A DNA stretch of 64,000 bases from Lentzea cavernae (lineage in GTDB: Bacteria > Actinomycetota > Actinomycetes > Mycobacteriales > Pseudonocardiaceae). Positions 9,601-19,105 of this stretch are shown in pieces. The translations under genes and the position numbers were made by a program. Each line of letters begins with the position of its first letter. Within the stretch, counting starts at the first letter, position 1. The stretch spans positions 372,001-436,000 of the forward strand of contig NZ_BNAR01000005.1 of NCBI RefSeq assembly GCF_014653695.1. The letters run 5' to 3'. The notes under the pieces were generated by a model. The model ran no database searches, was not told the DNA's origin, and saw only the letters and a program-made list of their open reading frames with translations.

Positions 9601-10122
9601 ATGTTCACCCGGCTGGTGCTCAGTCTGCTGGCCACCGGTCTCGCCCCGGCGACCTTCTACCGCAGCGCGGACGGCACACCGCCCAGAGCGCACTACGACG
9701 GTCTGCCCGTGGACTTCATCGCAGAGGCAATGGGCGTCCTGGGCACCCGCGACGCCGAGGGCTACCGCACCTATCACGTGTTCAACCCGCACGACGACGG
9801 CATCTCCTTGGACACCTTCGTCGACTGGCTGGTCGAGGCCGGCAAACCCATCACGCGGGTCGCGGACTACGACGAGTGGCGCCAGCGCTTCGAGTCCGCG
9901 CTGCGCGATCTGCCGGACGCGCTGCGCCAGCAATCGCTGCTGCCGCTTCTGCACGCCTACCGCACACCCGCCGAGCCCGCGGGCGACGGCACATCACTCA
10001 CCCGCCAGTTCCGGGAGGCCGTGCGGGAGGAGAAAGTGGGCGAGTCCGGGGACATCCCGCACATCACCCGAGAGCTGGTTCTCAAGTACGTCAGCGATCT
10101 GCGGCAGCTGCGCCTGTTGTAG
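6601..10122 (+). CDS. car: Carboxylic acid reductase (A-PCP-R)
   Basis: The 1173-residue product has the layout and length of carboxylic acid reductases. An adenylation domain holds LIYTSGSTGSPKG at about residues 253-265 and TLGYGATEFG downstream. A carrier domain has DLGGDSLSAVSF, with the phosphopantetheine-accepting Ser at about 688. A thioester reductase domain has VLLTGATGYLGRF at about 781 and NGYSLSKWAGEVL, giving the Tyr-x-x-x-Lys pair at about 956/960. Such enzymes use ATP and NADPH to turn carboxylic acids into aldehydes and need a phosphopantetheinyl transferase in trans; none is in the window. The N-terminal family segment (DDPRLHALIPDPAV) is present, supporting a start at the GTG at 6601 or the GTG one codon on. 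The substrate cannot be read from sequence. It is a single-gene unit facing the sigma factor gene. Confidence 0.9.
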   Translation: MVTAVSVDSAGTQSANAKLGNVVFADDPRLHALIPDPAVTERIQEPGLALGTTVERLMTAYADRPAVAVREVETVTDPATGRRTRRLLHGFVTRSYGELWADAGALAAEWAARGVGAGDFVATIGFTSAEYVAVDLAAIRLGAVTVPLQPTSAIAQLHEIMAETRPLVLATSVEHLPRAAALLREAEGARFALVFDLDPGVDDERDACAEFEEGLAGTGVEVTTFAQVLSRDRERAALPVHVPEPGEDPLASLIYTSGSTGSPKGAIYTQQSVRKLWTGGKRAAAAFPVVTVSYMPMSHAFGRTIISGTFGNGGTVHFSARSDLSTLFEDIALARPTQLMAVPRIFDMLFHEYQGQLELRAGEFSNERELDAAVKEDLRGRVLGGRVVEALVGSAPISAEMKRFAEECLGGPLTLGYGATEFGTVLRNGKLLRPPVVDFRLVDVPELGYFHTDQPHPRGELLLKAESMFPGYFKRPEVTASVFDAEGFYRTGDIMALTGPDELVYVDRRNNVQKLSQGEFVTLSKLEAEYTADPLIRQIYVYGSSARAYLLAVIVPAEAAVREAGDAEALRQNLAEALRRTAVRAELEPYEIPRDFLVETEPFSAENGLLSDVRKLLLPRLRERYGARLEALYADLARGETDELRALRRGGPDQPVDETVARAARAMLGHSRSELDGEARFADLGGDSLSAVSFASLLSEIYRIDVPVGMLLGPSGTLRDIAAYVAARRASGTARPTFASIHGVEATEIRAGDLTLDRFLDREVIAAAPALPRPSGPPQVVLLTGATGYLGRFLCLDWLERFSRTGGKLVCVVRGADDKAARERLDATFDTGDAALIELYRGLAEGHLEVLAGDLAEPSLGLDARTWQRLAGEVDAVVHPGALVNHVLPYEHLFGPNVVGTAELIRLALTERIKPFVNVSTVGVGNQVPAGEFTETADVRTMGAVRHRNGDYANGYSLSKWAGEVLLREAHEQCGLPVTVFRSDMILTHSRFTGQLNVPDMFTRLVLSLLATGLAPATFYRSADGTPPRAHYDGLPVDFIAEAMGVLGTRDAEGYRTYHVFNPHDDGISLDTFVDWLVEAGKPITRVADYDEWRQRFESALRDLPDALRQQSLLPLLHAYRTPAEPAGDGTSLTRQFREAVREEKVGESGDIPHITRELVLKYVSDLRQLRLL

Positions 10123-10170
10123 AGCCGGCTCTGCCGCGCACACCTCCCGCCTGCGGAGCGATGGGCTGCG

Positions 10171-11412
10171 TCACAGATTGCGTTCCACTTCGGACAGACG
10201 CTCGGTGAGAAAGGTGCGTTCGACCTCGTTGTCGGTGAGGGCCAGCGCCTCCCGGTAAGCCGTCACGGCCTGCGGCCAGTGCTCCAGCCGGCGCAGGAAG
10301 TCGGCGCGGGTGGCGCTGAGGTAGTGGTACGTGGCGAGCGCCGGGTCGGCCAGCAACGGTGTCAGCGCGTCGAGTCCGGCCCGCGGGCCGTCGCGCATGC
10401 CGATCGCGACGGCGCGGTTGAGTTCGACCACCGGGGACGGCCACAACTGGAGCAGGAGGTCGTAGAGGCTGACGATCTCCTCCCAGTCGGTGTCGGCCCA
10501 GCTCGGTGCTTCCGCGTGCAGGGCGCTGATCGCGGCTTGCAGGGCGTAGCGGGTGGGTGGGCGTCGCAGCAGGGCTTCGGTCAGCAGCGACTGGCCTTCG
10601 GCGATCAGCCGGCGGTCCCAGCGCGTCCGGTCCTGTTCGGACAGCAGCAGAAGGCGGCCGTCGTCGGCCTCCCTGGTGTCCTGGCGCGCCGCGTTGAGCA
10701 GCAGCAGTGCCAGCAGTGCGGTGGTTTCGGCGTTGGTCGGCATGAGCAGGTGCAGCAGGCGTGCCAGTCCGATGGCGCCGTCGGTCAGGTCGCGGCGCAC
10801 CAGGTCGGCGCCGAACGGCGCGGTGTGGCCGGTGGTGAAGATGAGGTGGACCACCTCGAGGACGGCGCTGACTCGCTCGTCGAGCTGGTCGGGGCCCGGT
10901 ACGCGGTACGGGATGCGGGCGGCGGCAATCTTCTTCTTCGCCCTGGTGATGCGAGCCGCCATGGTGGCGGGCGGTACCAGGAACGCCCTGGCCACCTCGG
11001 GGGTGGACAGGCCGCAGACCAGGCGCAGCGTCAGCGCCACCTGAGCGTCGGTCGACAGCGCGGGGTGGGTGCAGGTGAAGATGAGCCGGAGCCGGTCGTC
11101 GTCGAGGGCGTCTTCCGGTCCCCGCGTGGTCTCGTCGGTGACGAGCAGGGGCATTCTGCGGCGGAACACCGAGTCGCGGCGCAGCGCGTCCAGGGCTCGG
11201 TTGCGGGCGGTGGTGGTCAGCCAGGCGCCCGGCCGGTCCGGGATGCCCGTCGCCTCCCACGTCTGCAGGGCTTGGGCGTACGCGTCCTGGGTGTGCTCCT
11301 CGGCCAGGTCGAGGTCTCTGGTCAGCTGGGCGGTCGTGCTGAGCACCACCGCCCAGTCGCGGCGGTAGGCCTCGGCCACCGCCGCGACCACGGCATCTCC
11401 GGTGTCGCTCAC
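10171..11412 (-). CDS. ECF42-type RNA polymerase sigma factor with C-terminal extension
   Basis: Starting at the GTG at 11412 the product has 413 residues. The first 180 hold sigma regions 2 and 4 (EEHTQDAYAQALQTWEATG, PGAWLTTTARNRALDALRR, then GLSTPEVARAFLVPPATMAARITRAKKKI). A long helical, TPR-like extension follows (LDERVSAVLEVVHLIF to LTERLSEVERNL). This size and extension, with an adjacent DGPF/YCII gene, are the marks of the ECF42 group, which lacks a classical anti-sigma factor and needs its C-terminal extension. The open frame runs further upstream, but the GTG is chosen because it overlaps the TGA of the upstream YCII gene by four bases, so the two genes are coupled. Target promoters are not identifiable here. 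Confidence 0.88.
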   Translation of the reverse strand: MSDTGDAVVAAVAEAYRRDWAVVLSTTAQLTRDLDLAEEHTQDAYAQALQTWEATGIPDRPGAWLTTTARNRALDALRRDSVFRRRMPLLVTDETTRGPEDALDDDRLRLIFTCTHPALSTDAQVALTLRLVCGLSTPEVARAFLVPPATMAARITRAKKKIAAARIPYRVPGPDQLDERVSAVLEVVHLIFTTGHTAPFGADLVRRDLTDGAIGLARLLHLLMPTNAETTALLALLLLNAARQDTREADDGRLLLLSEQDRTRWDRRLIAEGQSLLTEALLRRPPTRYALQAAISALHAEAPSWADTDWEEIVSLYDLLLQLWPSPVVELNRAVAIGMRDGPRAGLDALTPLLADPALATYHYLSATRADFLRRLEHWPQAVTAYREALALTDNEVERTFLTERLSEVERNL

Positions 11413-11765
11413 CCGCGTTCGACCACTGGACGGATCTCGAGACCGCTGTGCGTGTAGTTCAGCTCGGGCAGCAGCTGGGCCAGTTCGAGCACCTCGTCGA
11501 GGTCGGACGCTTCGAGCAGGTAGTAGCCGCCGATTCCCTCCTTGGTCTCGAGAAACGGGCCGTCCGTGGTGTGGACCTGGCCGTGCACGTCGGCGCGCAG
11601 GGAGGTGGCCGTCGGAGTGTTCTCGAGCTGCCTGCCGTCCAGGACACGGGTACCGGCCTTGGCCGCGAACGCCGCGTGGCCCGCGTTGTGCGCCTGCCAC
11701 TGCTCCTCGGTCATCGCGTCCCACTGCGCGGCGTCGCCGTAGATGAGGATCATGTACTTCGCCAT
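11409..11765 (-). CDS. YCII/DGPF-domain protein, ECF42 partner
   Basis: The 118-residue product begins MAKYMILIYGDAAQWDAM and carries DGPFLETKEGIGGYYLLEA, the DGPF signature of YCII-related proteins. Such proteins are small ferredoxin-like folds encoded beside ECF42 sigma factors. Their exact role is unsettled; they are often transcribed by their own sigma factor. The stop overlaps the sigma factor GTG by four bases. Confidence 0.88.
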   Translation of the reverse strand: MAKYMILIYGDAAQWDAMTEEQWQAHNAGHAAFAAKAGTRVLDGRQLENTPTATSLRADVHGQVHTTDGPFLETKEGIGGYYLLEASDLDEVLELAQLLPELNYTHSGLEIRPVVERG

Positions 11766-11980
11766 GTCTTCGGTCCCTCGGGTACGGGCCCCCTCCGGCG
11801 GGTGGCCTCCACCCTACGACGGATGAGGCGGGCGGCGGATCGACAGCCGGGCGAGATTCGGAGTCGGGTCCGCTGCCCGACAACGTCAGGGGGTCCGTCA
11901 GGGGTTCTCCTGACGACCGGTGGCGCGGTCCAGTCCTAGCGTCACAGGCAGTCGATCCCTGCCCGTGCCCTGGAGGACCA

Positions 11981-13153
11981 GTGCCGAGACGTCCAGCCGC
12001 TCTCACCCGTCGTGACCTTCTCGCCTCGGCCTCCGCGGCCTTGGCCGTGACCGCCCTCGGTCCGTTGGGCCGTGCCCACGCCCAGTCCGGGTGGTCCTGG
12101 CAGTTCTTCACCTACGGCAACGACATCTGGCAGCGCGCCTACTGGAACAACACCGAGCAGTTCGACTACCGCCTCGGTGGCGGAGGCTGCGTCCGCGAGA
12201 TGCGGTACTGCCCGGAGACCTACCGCGCGCTGCTCTCCCCCAGCTTTCAGGGAGAGGAGACCGACCGGGTGATGCAGGCCGTCCTGTGGGCGTTGAACGT
12301 CCAGGGCACGTCCGCCGCACCCGACAAGCGCTGGAACGTCGACCAGGCCGGCAACCACGCCGGGGAGTTCTCCCGGACCGTCGCGGTCGAACGGCCCAGC
12401 AGCACCACCACGGACGTGTGGACCATCGCCGACAGGCAGTGGTTTCCCCAGCTGGACGCCGACTTCGCCGGCTCCGACCCGGTGCCCCAGCTCACCCGCT
12501 ACACCCGGCTCACCGGGGGTGCCCTGCAGATCCGGCGCGTCGTGCGCCTGCCCAGGATCGTGAAGTCGGGCTCGGTGGTGCCCGACGTCGAGTTCTACCT
12601 GGAGAACTGGCTGCCGTTCCTGCGCTCGGCCCACGCCTTCGACGCCGTGGCGTTCAGCCTGAACGGCGACGGCAGCCCGGCCGAGTGGTACCGGGCGGGC
12701 TACAACATCCCGTCGTACCCGTGGACACCGGCCACCGAGACCAGTGGGTACGCCATGGTGTTCAAGGAGAACGCCACCACCACCCGGCCCAACGTCGCCG
12801 TCGTGCACTCCAGGAAAGCCGGCGTGACCCAGTCCACCACCGCGAGAATGGACAACGTCCGCAACTCGATGGACTGGAACACCGGGATCGGCGTCCTGCC
12901 CGGCGTCCGCGTCTTCGGCGGCGAGCCGGGCAGCATCCTCGACCACACACTGCGGATCGTCCCCAACGGCAGCACCAGCGCCGCCCTCGTCGCCGATCTC
13001 AACGCCCAGACCGCCGAAGTACCGGCCCCGGTCCTTTACGGGCCAACACATCCCTTCACCGGCGAACTGTCCACAGTAGTCAGTCAGTTGCGTGCCCTCA
13101 CGACCTCGACGGCCGGTGCCCGGATCGGCAACCTGGCCCCCTTGCTGCGCTGA
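11981..13153 (+). CDS. Tat-exported hypothetical protein
   Basis: The 390-residue product starts at a GTG at 11981 behind a GGAGGA ribosome binding site. It has a twin-arginine signal (TRRDLLASASAALAVTALG, with a likely cut after AHA), so it is exported folded. The mature part is rich in aromatic residues and beta strands (WSWQFFTYGNDIWQRAYW, YRLGGGGCVREMRY). I do not recognise a family. Aromatic residues and the start of the mature region weakly recall carbohydrate-active or glycan-binding folds. Its 3' end overlaps the convergent acetyltransferase gene by 56 bases. Confidence 0.75.
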   Translation: MPRRPAALTRRDLLASASAALAVTALGPLGRAHAQSGWSWQFFTYGNDIWQRAYWNNTEQFDYRLGGGGCVREMRYCPETYRALLSPSFQGEETDRVMQAVLWALNVQGTSAAPDKRWNVDQAGNHAGEFSRTVAVERPSSTTTDVWTIADRQWFPQLDADFAGSDPVPQLTRYTRLTGGALQIRRVVRLPRIVKSGSVVPDVEFYLENWLPFLRSAHAFDAVAFSLNGDGSPAEWYRAGYNIPSYPWTPATETSGYAMVFKENATTTRPNVAVVHSRKAGVTQSTTARMDNVRNSMDWNTGIGVLPGVRVFGGEPGSILDHTLRIVPNGSTSAALVADLNAQTAEVPAPVLYGPTHPFTGELSTVVSQLRALTTSTAGARIGNLAPLLR

Positions 13154-13820
13154 CGGCCGGGACAGCAGGTGTCACACGCTCCAGCATGTTCTCGAGGTGG
13201 TCTTCCGATGCTGCGTGCGCGTAATAGCCGCGGTAGAGGTCAGTGAGCACTTTCGCCACGCCATCGGGGGTGAGCATGGACTCGTCGCGGATTCCTCGCC
13301 ACAGCAGGGTCATCGGCACCAGTCCACCGGGGTTCGCGAGGTCGGGCATGGAGTAGTCGTTCAGCGACGGCACCGGCCGCGCGCCCCACCGTTCGTAGAA
13401 GGCCACTCGCCGCGCCAAGAGTGGATCACGTCCTGGTGTGCGGAGCGGATCCTCCACCTCGAGCACGATCCCGTTCACCGTCCGCTCCGCCTGGAGATCG
13501 GTCGCGATCGCGGAGAGCATCGCGGCACCTGTCCCGGTGCCGCGCGCTGAAGGCGACACGGCGAGATATTCGAGGTAGGCCACGCCGGACGACGACAGGC
13601 GCAGCGCCGTGGCGAACCCGATCAGGTGCCCGTCGGCGGAGTGCGCCGTCCACAGCCACGTGCTGTCGCGACGGGAGACCGTGTCGTGCGCACTGCGTTC
13701 GCCGGGCGGGAACGCTTCCTCCCACAGCAGCCTGATCTGCCGGTACTCGGCCTCGGGCACGCTTCGCCAGTCGCGTCGCCGGATCGACGGCGGGGTGGGT
13801 TCGTCACCACTGCTGTTCAT
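13098..13820 (-). CDS. GNAT-family N-acetyltransferase
   Basis: The 240-residue product shows a GNAT fold: IRLLWEEAFP for the first helix, HLIGFATALRL and VAYLEYLAVSPSARGTGTGA with the acetyl-CoA loop RGTGTGA, and FYERWGARPVPS near the end. The substrate is unknown. It lies 42 bases after the TrpB-like gene on the same strand, so the regulator, TrpB homologue and acetyltransferase probably form one operon. An acetylated tryptophan-like amino acid is a possible product, which is an inference. The last residues (about 210-240) overlap the convergent Tat-protein gene and look poorly conserved. Confidence 0.82.
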   Translation of the reverse strand: MNSSGDEPTPPSIRRRDWRSVPEAEYRQIRLLWEEAFPPGERSAHDTVSRRDSTWLWTAHSADGHLIGFATALRLSSSGVAYLEYLAVSPSARGTGTGAAMLSAIATDLQAERTVNGIVLEVEDPLRTPGRDPLLARRVAFYERWGARPVPSLNDYSMPDLANPGGLVPMTLLWRGIRDESMLTPDGVAKVLTDLYRGYYAHAASEDHLENMLERVTPAVPAVSAARGPGCRSGHRPSRS

Positions 13821-13862
13821 GGTGTGGCAGGTCTCCTCGCGGTCGGGTGTCCGAACAGGACA

Positions 13863-15104
<1,242 letters not shown>

Positions 15105-15176
15105 CGTGACCACCTTTCGGATGACCCGACGGTAGGCACGACGGACGCCGAAATCTTGAACAGGATGTGCGCCGTC

Positions 15177-15950
15177 TCAGCGGCCCACGCCACGGGAGAG
15201 CGCCCCCGGCGGCACGCCGAACACCTTCTTGAACTCGCGGGTGAGGTGGGGCTGGTCGGAGAAGTTCGCCATCTGCGCGACGTCGTCCAACTCGAACCCG
15301 GCGCAGATGAGCTCCCGGGCGCGGGCGACGCGGACCTGGCGGACGTAGGTCTGCGGGGGAATGCCGATCGTCTTCCGGAACGAGCGCACGAGGTGGCTCG
15401 GGTTGACCCCGATCTCGCGCGCGAGGTCGTCCGTGCGGGTCGACCGCAGGCCGTCCTGCCGGACGAGGTCGCAGACCGTTCGCGCGATCGACGCCGAGGT
15501 GGACACCGGGGACTCGACCGAGAAGTCGCATTCCCGCAGCACCTGGCGGAGGGACTCCTCGATCGACGCGTCGTCGGCCGTCGCCAGCGCGTCGGCCAGG
15601 TGGAGGGTCGTCCGGCTTCGCGTCATCACCTCGGTGCGGATGGTCCGGATCTCGTCCGGCCGGATCGCGGCGGAACAGCTGTCGAGAAACGCCTCCGACG
15701 GGTAGAGGACGTGGTACTGCGCGAGACCGCCCGCGCTGCCCGCGTGCACCTCGAACGGGTTGAAGAAGAACACGTCGCCGGCGCGAACGGTCCTGTTCCA
15801 GCGGCTGGACCAGATGTGCGCTGTTCCGTTCGTGACGACCACGACCGAGTACGTGCCGTGCAGGTGCGGGTCGAAGTCCGCCGCCGTCGCCCGCGCGCGG
15901 AGGAGGTCCGCGTGCTGGAGCGCGAACGTCATCGAGTCGACTCGTGTCAC
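15177..15950 (-). CDS. AraC-family transcriptional regulator with N-terminal cupin
   Basis: The product has an N-terminal AraC-type cupin (HLHGTYSVVVVTNGTAH, FFFNPFEVHAGSAGG) and a C-terminal pair of helix-turn-helix motifs (LAREIGVNPSHLVRSFRKTIG, then FSDQPHLTREFKKVFGVPP). Layout and length (257 residues) fit AraC regulators that bind a small ligand through the cupin. The start chosen is the GTG at 15950, nine bases behind GGGGGAGA. The frame stays open to a GTG at 15989, but that would leave only four bases to the divergent gene. It precedes the TrpB homologue by 72 bases on the same strand and probably controls that operon. Confidence 0.85.
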   Translation of the reverse strand: MTRVDSMTFALQHADLLRARATAADFDPHLHGTYSVVVVTNGTAHIWSSRWNRTVRAGDVFFFNPFEVHAGSAGGLAQYHVLYPSEAFLDSCSAAIRPDEIRTIRTEVMTRSRTTLHLADALATADDASIEESLRQVLRECDFSVESPVSTSASIARTVCDLVRQDGLRSTRTDDLAREIGVNPSHLVRSFRKTIGIPPQTYVRQVRVARARELICAGFELDDVAQMANFSDQPHLTREFKKVFGVPPGALSRGVGR

Positions 15951-15993
15951 GACGTCGAGTCTCCCCCACCGGCGCGCCGCTAGCCTCACGCTG

Positions 15994-17337
15994 GTGAGCG
16001 ATGCGTGGCAGGAGTTCCGCCGAGAGGTGTTCGGAGATCCGTACCTGGTGTGGCACGAAGGCGCCGACGTCGACGCTCTGACAGCCGAGCACGAGCGCCG
16101 GCCGGAGCGCGCGGAACGGATGCTCCGTGCGGGCGTCGCCGAGCACGACCACGTCGCCGTCGAGTCGCTGGGCGGTCTGGCTCGCCTCGGTCGTGCGCCG
16201 GCGGACTCGGCCGCCCTGCTGCGGTCTGCTCTCCCGTCGGCTCACGGTGTCTTCCGCGTGCGCATCGCGCAGGTGCTGTGTGAGATGACCGGCTCTGACG
16301 AGTACGTGTCCGAGGTCGCGGCCGTGCTCGAAGGTTTCGGGCACTGGGGCGACCGGATCGACGCGGCCCTGGCGCTGCGGCGGCTGCCCATCACTCCACG
16401 CTCGCTGGCGGCGTTGCACCGCGGGATGCTCGACGTGGAGTCGTTGGTGCGCCACCACAGCGCCAACGGCCTGCTGGGCCTGGCCGGCAGGAAGGCCGAC
16501 ATCGCGGACCTCAGCGGGTTCGCGCGGGTCACCAGCGGGGATCCGGCGCAGTGGCGTGCCGTGGCCGACGACCTGCTCGGCGCCTTCGCCGTCCGGACCG
16601 CCGGGATCTGTGGTGACCGGGAGAGCTTCGCCGTGGAACTGGGTCCCGCCGACTACGCCGCGCCGCACCACAGGGCCGCGCGGGTGTACCTGGCCGGCAC
16701 CCGGCTGCCCGGCCCGGACCGGCCGCACGTGCCGGCGCTGCGCAACATCGGCGTGTACACCACGCACCCCGATCTGCCGGCCGACTACCAGAACCTGCGT
16801 GCCGCGCTGGAACACCTGGGCTTCACCGATCTGCCCGCGTCGGTCGCGCTGGAGGAGGACGAGACCGCGGGCACGTTGGACGCCGTGGCCGCGGCGCTCG
16901 ACTTCGACGCCGACGTGTCGCGGTGGTGTGCAACGGATCTGCTCATCGGCGACAGGGCGCGCCTCGCGATGGAGATCGGGCCAGTCGATCCGGACGCCGC
17001 ACGACTGCGGACCTGCACGGTGTGGCTGGACGGCGCCATCGTCACACCGTTCGACAACACGGCGTACGTGCCGCAGTTCGTGCACTCGCTGCGAACGGAC
17101 GCCGCCCGCTACCGGGCGGGGCGGTCGCCGGACTTCGCGTACTGGGGTCCCACCACCAACGACCTGGACGCGGAGCTGCTCCCGGACGGCACGCTCCAGT
17201 ACCGGCTGCGCTCGCGGATCGACGGGGTCGGCGACCGCGAGGGAGCGGTTCGGCTGCGCGTCGACGAGATCGTCGCCGTGCTGGAGGACACCGCCGACGT
17301 GCTCAACGAAGCACTCAGAACACGAACGTGCAGTTGA
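15994..17337 (+). CDS. Hypothetical protein with HEAT-like helical N-terminal half
   Basis: The 447-residue product starts at a GTG at 15994. The first 200 residues are helical with regular leucine spacing and repeats such as VAEHDHVAVESLGGLARLG and LDVESLVRHHSANGLLGLA, similar to HEAT repeats. The second half is mixed alpha/beta with two related segments (HRAARVYLAGTRLPGP and RLRTCTVWLDGAIV). No catalytic motif is seen and there is no signal peptide. It is divergent from the AraC gene and convergent with, and overlapping by 23 bases, the kinase gene. Function unknown. Confidence 0.7.
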   Translation: MSDAWQEFRREVFGDPYLVWHEGADVDALTAEHERRPERAERMLRAGVAEHDHVAVESLGGLARLGRAPADSAALLRSALPSAHGVFRVRIAQVLCEMTGSDEYVSEVAAVLEGFGHWGDRIDAALALRRLPITPRSLAALHRGMLDVESLVRHHSANGLLGLAGRKADIADLSGFARVTSGDPAQWRAVADDLLGAFAVRTAGICGDRESFAVELGPADYAAPHHRAARVYLAGTRLPGPDRPHVPALRNIGVYTTHPDLPADYQNLRAALEHLGFTDLPASVALEEDETAGTLDAVAAALDFDADVSRWCATDLLIGDRARLAMEIGPVDPDAARLRTCTVWLDGAIVTPFDNTAYVPQFVHSLRTDAARYRAGRSPDFAYWGPTTNDLDAELLPDGTLQYRLRSRIDGVGDREGAVRLRVDEIVAVLEDTADVLNEALRTRTCS

Positions 17338-18832
17338 CCACGCTGTACTTGCCCGCGACCACGTCGCGCCACTCGCGGTTCCACGTGCCGCCCGCCTTGG
17401 CGCAGATGCCCGGCGCCTTCTCCCTGGCGTCGTCCTCGTCCGAGATCAGGCCGCCGGCGTCGACGTCGAGCACGCGCTCAGTGGTCGGCTCGAACACGAA
17501 CGCGCAGGTCACCATGCTGTACTCGCCCGTGGTCTGGCCCGGGGTGAACCACCCGACGTTGAACTTGCCGCCCACCTGCTCGCAGATGGCCGGTCCCTTG
17601 GCCTGCGCCTCGTCGTTGCCGAACAGCGGGCCACCGGCCGGGATGGTCAGCAGGCGCGTGGTGGTCTGCACGGCGGACGACGGCGGGCTGGAGGACGTCG
17701 TGGCGGCGGACGACGTCGAGACGGGCTGCGACGAGACGGTCGGTGAGGAGACGGGCTGTCCCCAGGTCCGGACGTACGGGTACAGGGTGATCGCCGAGGC
17801 GGTCAGGGCCAGCAGGACGAGTGCCGTGACGACCCAGCCGCGCCACCCGCCGAGCGCGCGACGCGGGCGCTGAGCCTCGTTCGGCAGCACTCGGGTTCCG
17901 CGCGGATCGACCGCCGGGCGGCCGAGGATCGGCAACCTCGTGGTGGCGTCCGCGGGGCCGGTCGGGGCCGGGTGCCGCGAGGTCGTGAGGGCGGCGCGGG
18001 CCGCCGCCGCCAGTGCTCCGGCGCTCGGATAGCGGTCCCGGGGGTTCTTCGCCAGCGCGCGGGTCACGACGTCGTCCAGGCCGGGCGGCAGGTTCGGGCG
18101 CAGGGCGCTCGGCCGCGGCGGCGGGGTCTGGAGGTGGGCGAACATCATCGCCATGTTGTTATCACCTGGGAACGCGAGCCGTCCGGTGAGCAGTTCGTGG
18201 AGCACGCAGCCCAGGGAGTAGACGTCGACGGCCCGCTGGAAGGCGTCCATCGCCGGAACCGGCTGGAGCCGCTCCGGCGCCGTGTACGCGGGGCTGCCGA
18301 GTGCGGCGTCGCCGGTGCCGGTGTCGAGTGAGTTGTGGACGATGCCGAAGTCGATGAGGTAGGCGAACTCGTCCGCGCCCGTCCCGACGACGATCACGTT
18401 GGAGGGCTTGACGTCGCGGTGGATCAGGTTCTCTGCGTGCGCGGCGTCGAGTGCGGCAGCGATCTGCCCGACTACGTGCACCGCACGGGCCGGGTCCAGT
18501 GCCCCCTCGCGGCGGAGCAGGGAGCCCAGGTCGACCCCGTCGACCATGCGCATGTCGATGAACAGCTGGCCGTCGATCTCGCCGAAGTCGTGGATCGGGA
18601 TGATGTGCGGCTCGCGCAAGCGGGCGGCCACTTGGGACTCACGCCGGAACCGCGCCTGGTAGGTCGTGTCGGAGGCCAGGCCGACCGGCAGGAGCTTCAG
18701 GGCGACAGTGCGTTCCTTGACGGTGTCGTAGGCGCGATGGACCTCGCCCATTCCACCGCGGCCCAGCAACGACTCCAGCCGGTACGGGCCGAACATCCTC
18801 GTCGCCGAAGTGGCACTGCCGGGATCGATCAC
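17315..18832 (-). CDS. Membrane Ser/Thr protein kinase with duplicated MVL-like ectodomain
   Basis: The 505-residue product has a complete PknB-type kinase domain (residues 15-280): glycine loop GRGGMGEV, Lys46, HRDVKPSN with Asp140, DFG at 161-163 and an APE motif near 185. A proline-rich juxtamembrane stretch and one membrane helix (about 332-352) follow. The outer part is a Ser/Thr-rich linker and two copies of a 50-residue unit (GNDEAQAKGPAICEQVGGKF; DEDDAREKAPGICAKAGGTW), each ending in a CxFVF-type strand. These units resemble mannan-binding lectin (MVL-like) repeats rather than the PASTA domains of PknB. The kinase probably senses an extracellular glycan and phosphorylates cytoplasmic targets; the ligand is inferred from the resemblance. 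Confidence 0.88.
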   Translation of the reverse strand: MIDPGSATSATRMFGPYRLESLLGRGGMGEVHRAYDTVKERTVALKLLPVGLASDTTYQARFRRESQVAARLREPHIIPIHDFGEIDGQLFIDMRMVDGVDLGSLLRREGALDPARAVHVVGQIAAALDAAHAENLIHRDVKPSNVIVVGTGADEFAYLIDFGIVHNSLDTGTGDAALGSPAYTAPERLQPVPAMDAFQRAVDVYSLGCVLHELLTGRLAFPGDNNMAMMFAHLQTPPPRPSALRPNLPPGLDDVVTRALAKNPRDRYPSAGALAAAARAALTTSRHPAPTGPADATTRLPILGRPAVDPRGTRVLPNEAQRPRRALGGWRGWVVTALVLLALTASAITLYPYVRTWGQPVSSPTVSSQPVSTSSAATTSSSPPSSAVQTTTRLLTIPAGGPLFGNDEAQAKGPAICEQVGGKFNVGWFTPGQTTGEYSMVTCAFVFEPTTERVLDVDAGGLISDEDDAREKAPGICAKAGGTWNREWRDVVAGKYSVVNCTFVF

Positions 18833-19043
18833 TTCGCAGGTCCTTCGGGGAGTCGCCGTTGAGGGAGCGCAACCGGCCGTACCGTACCAGTCGGGCGAAT
18901 GCCGGCCGGCGGATTGCCACGCCGAGTACTTGTCGCACCGAACGGTTGCTGCTGACAGGTGATAGCCGCCGCAGCTGACGTGGACCGCTGGCCACGGAGG
19001 GTTGTCTCTGGCGCATCCGCCACAACACGCTGCTCACCCTCCG

Positions 19044-19057
19044 TTTTACCGATCCAA
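19044..19057 (+). promoter_or_regulatory. Putative LacI-family operator upstream of its own gene
   Basis: TTTTACCGATCCAA lies about 50 bases before the LacI-type gene. It matches TTTTATCGATCCAA at 20228-20241 in 13 of 14 positions, and shares the CGATCCA core with the palindrome at 20162. This pattern suggests autoregulation. Confidence 0.6.
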
Positions 19058-19105
19058 TCCGATCGGCCGTTAGCATGAGGGAAATCGAGCGGAAGAGGTG
19101 CTGCG

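Noticed and set aside
10171-12111. 646-residue frame around the ECF sigma factor
   Set aside because: Its N-terminal third is the shadow of the YCII gene and intergenic DNA; the GTG at 11412 with a four-base overlap gives the proper sigma factor start.
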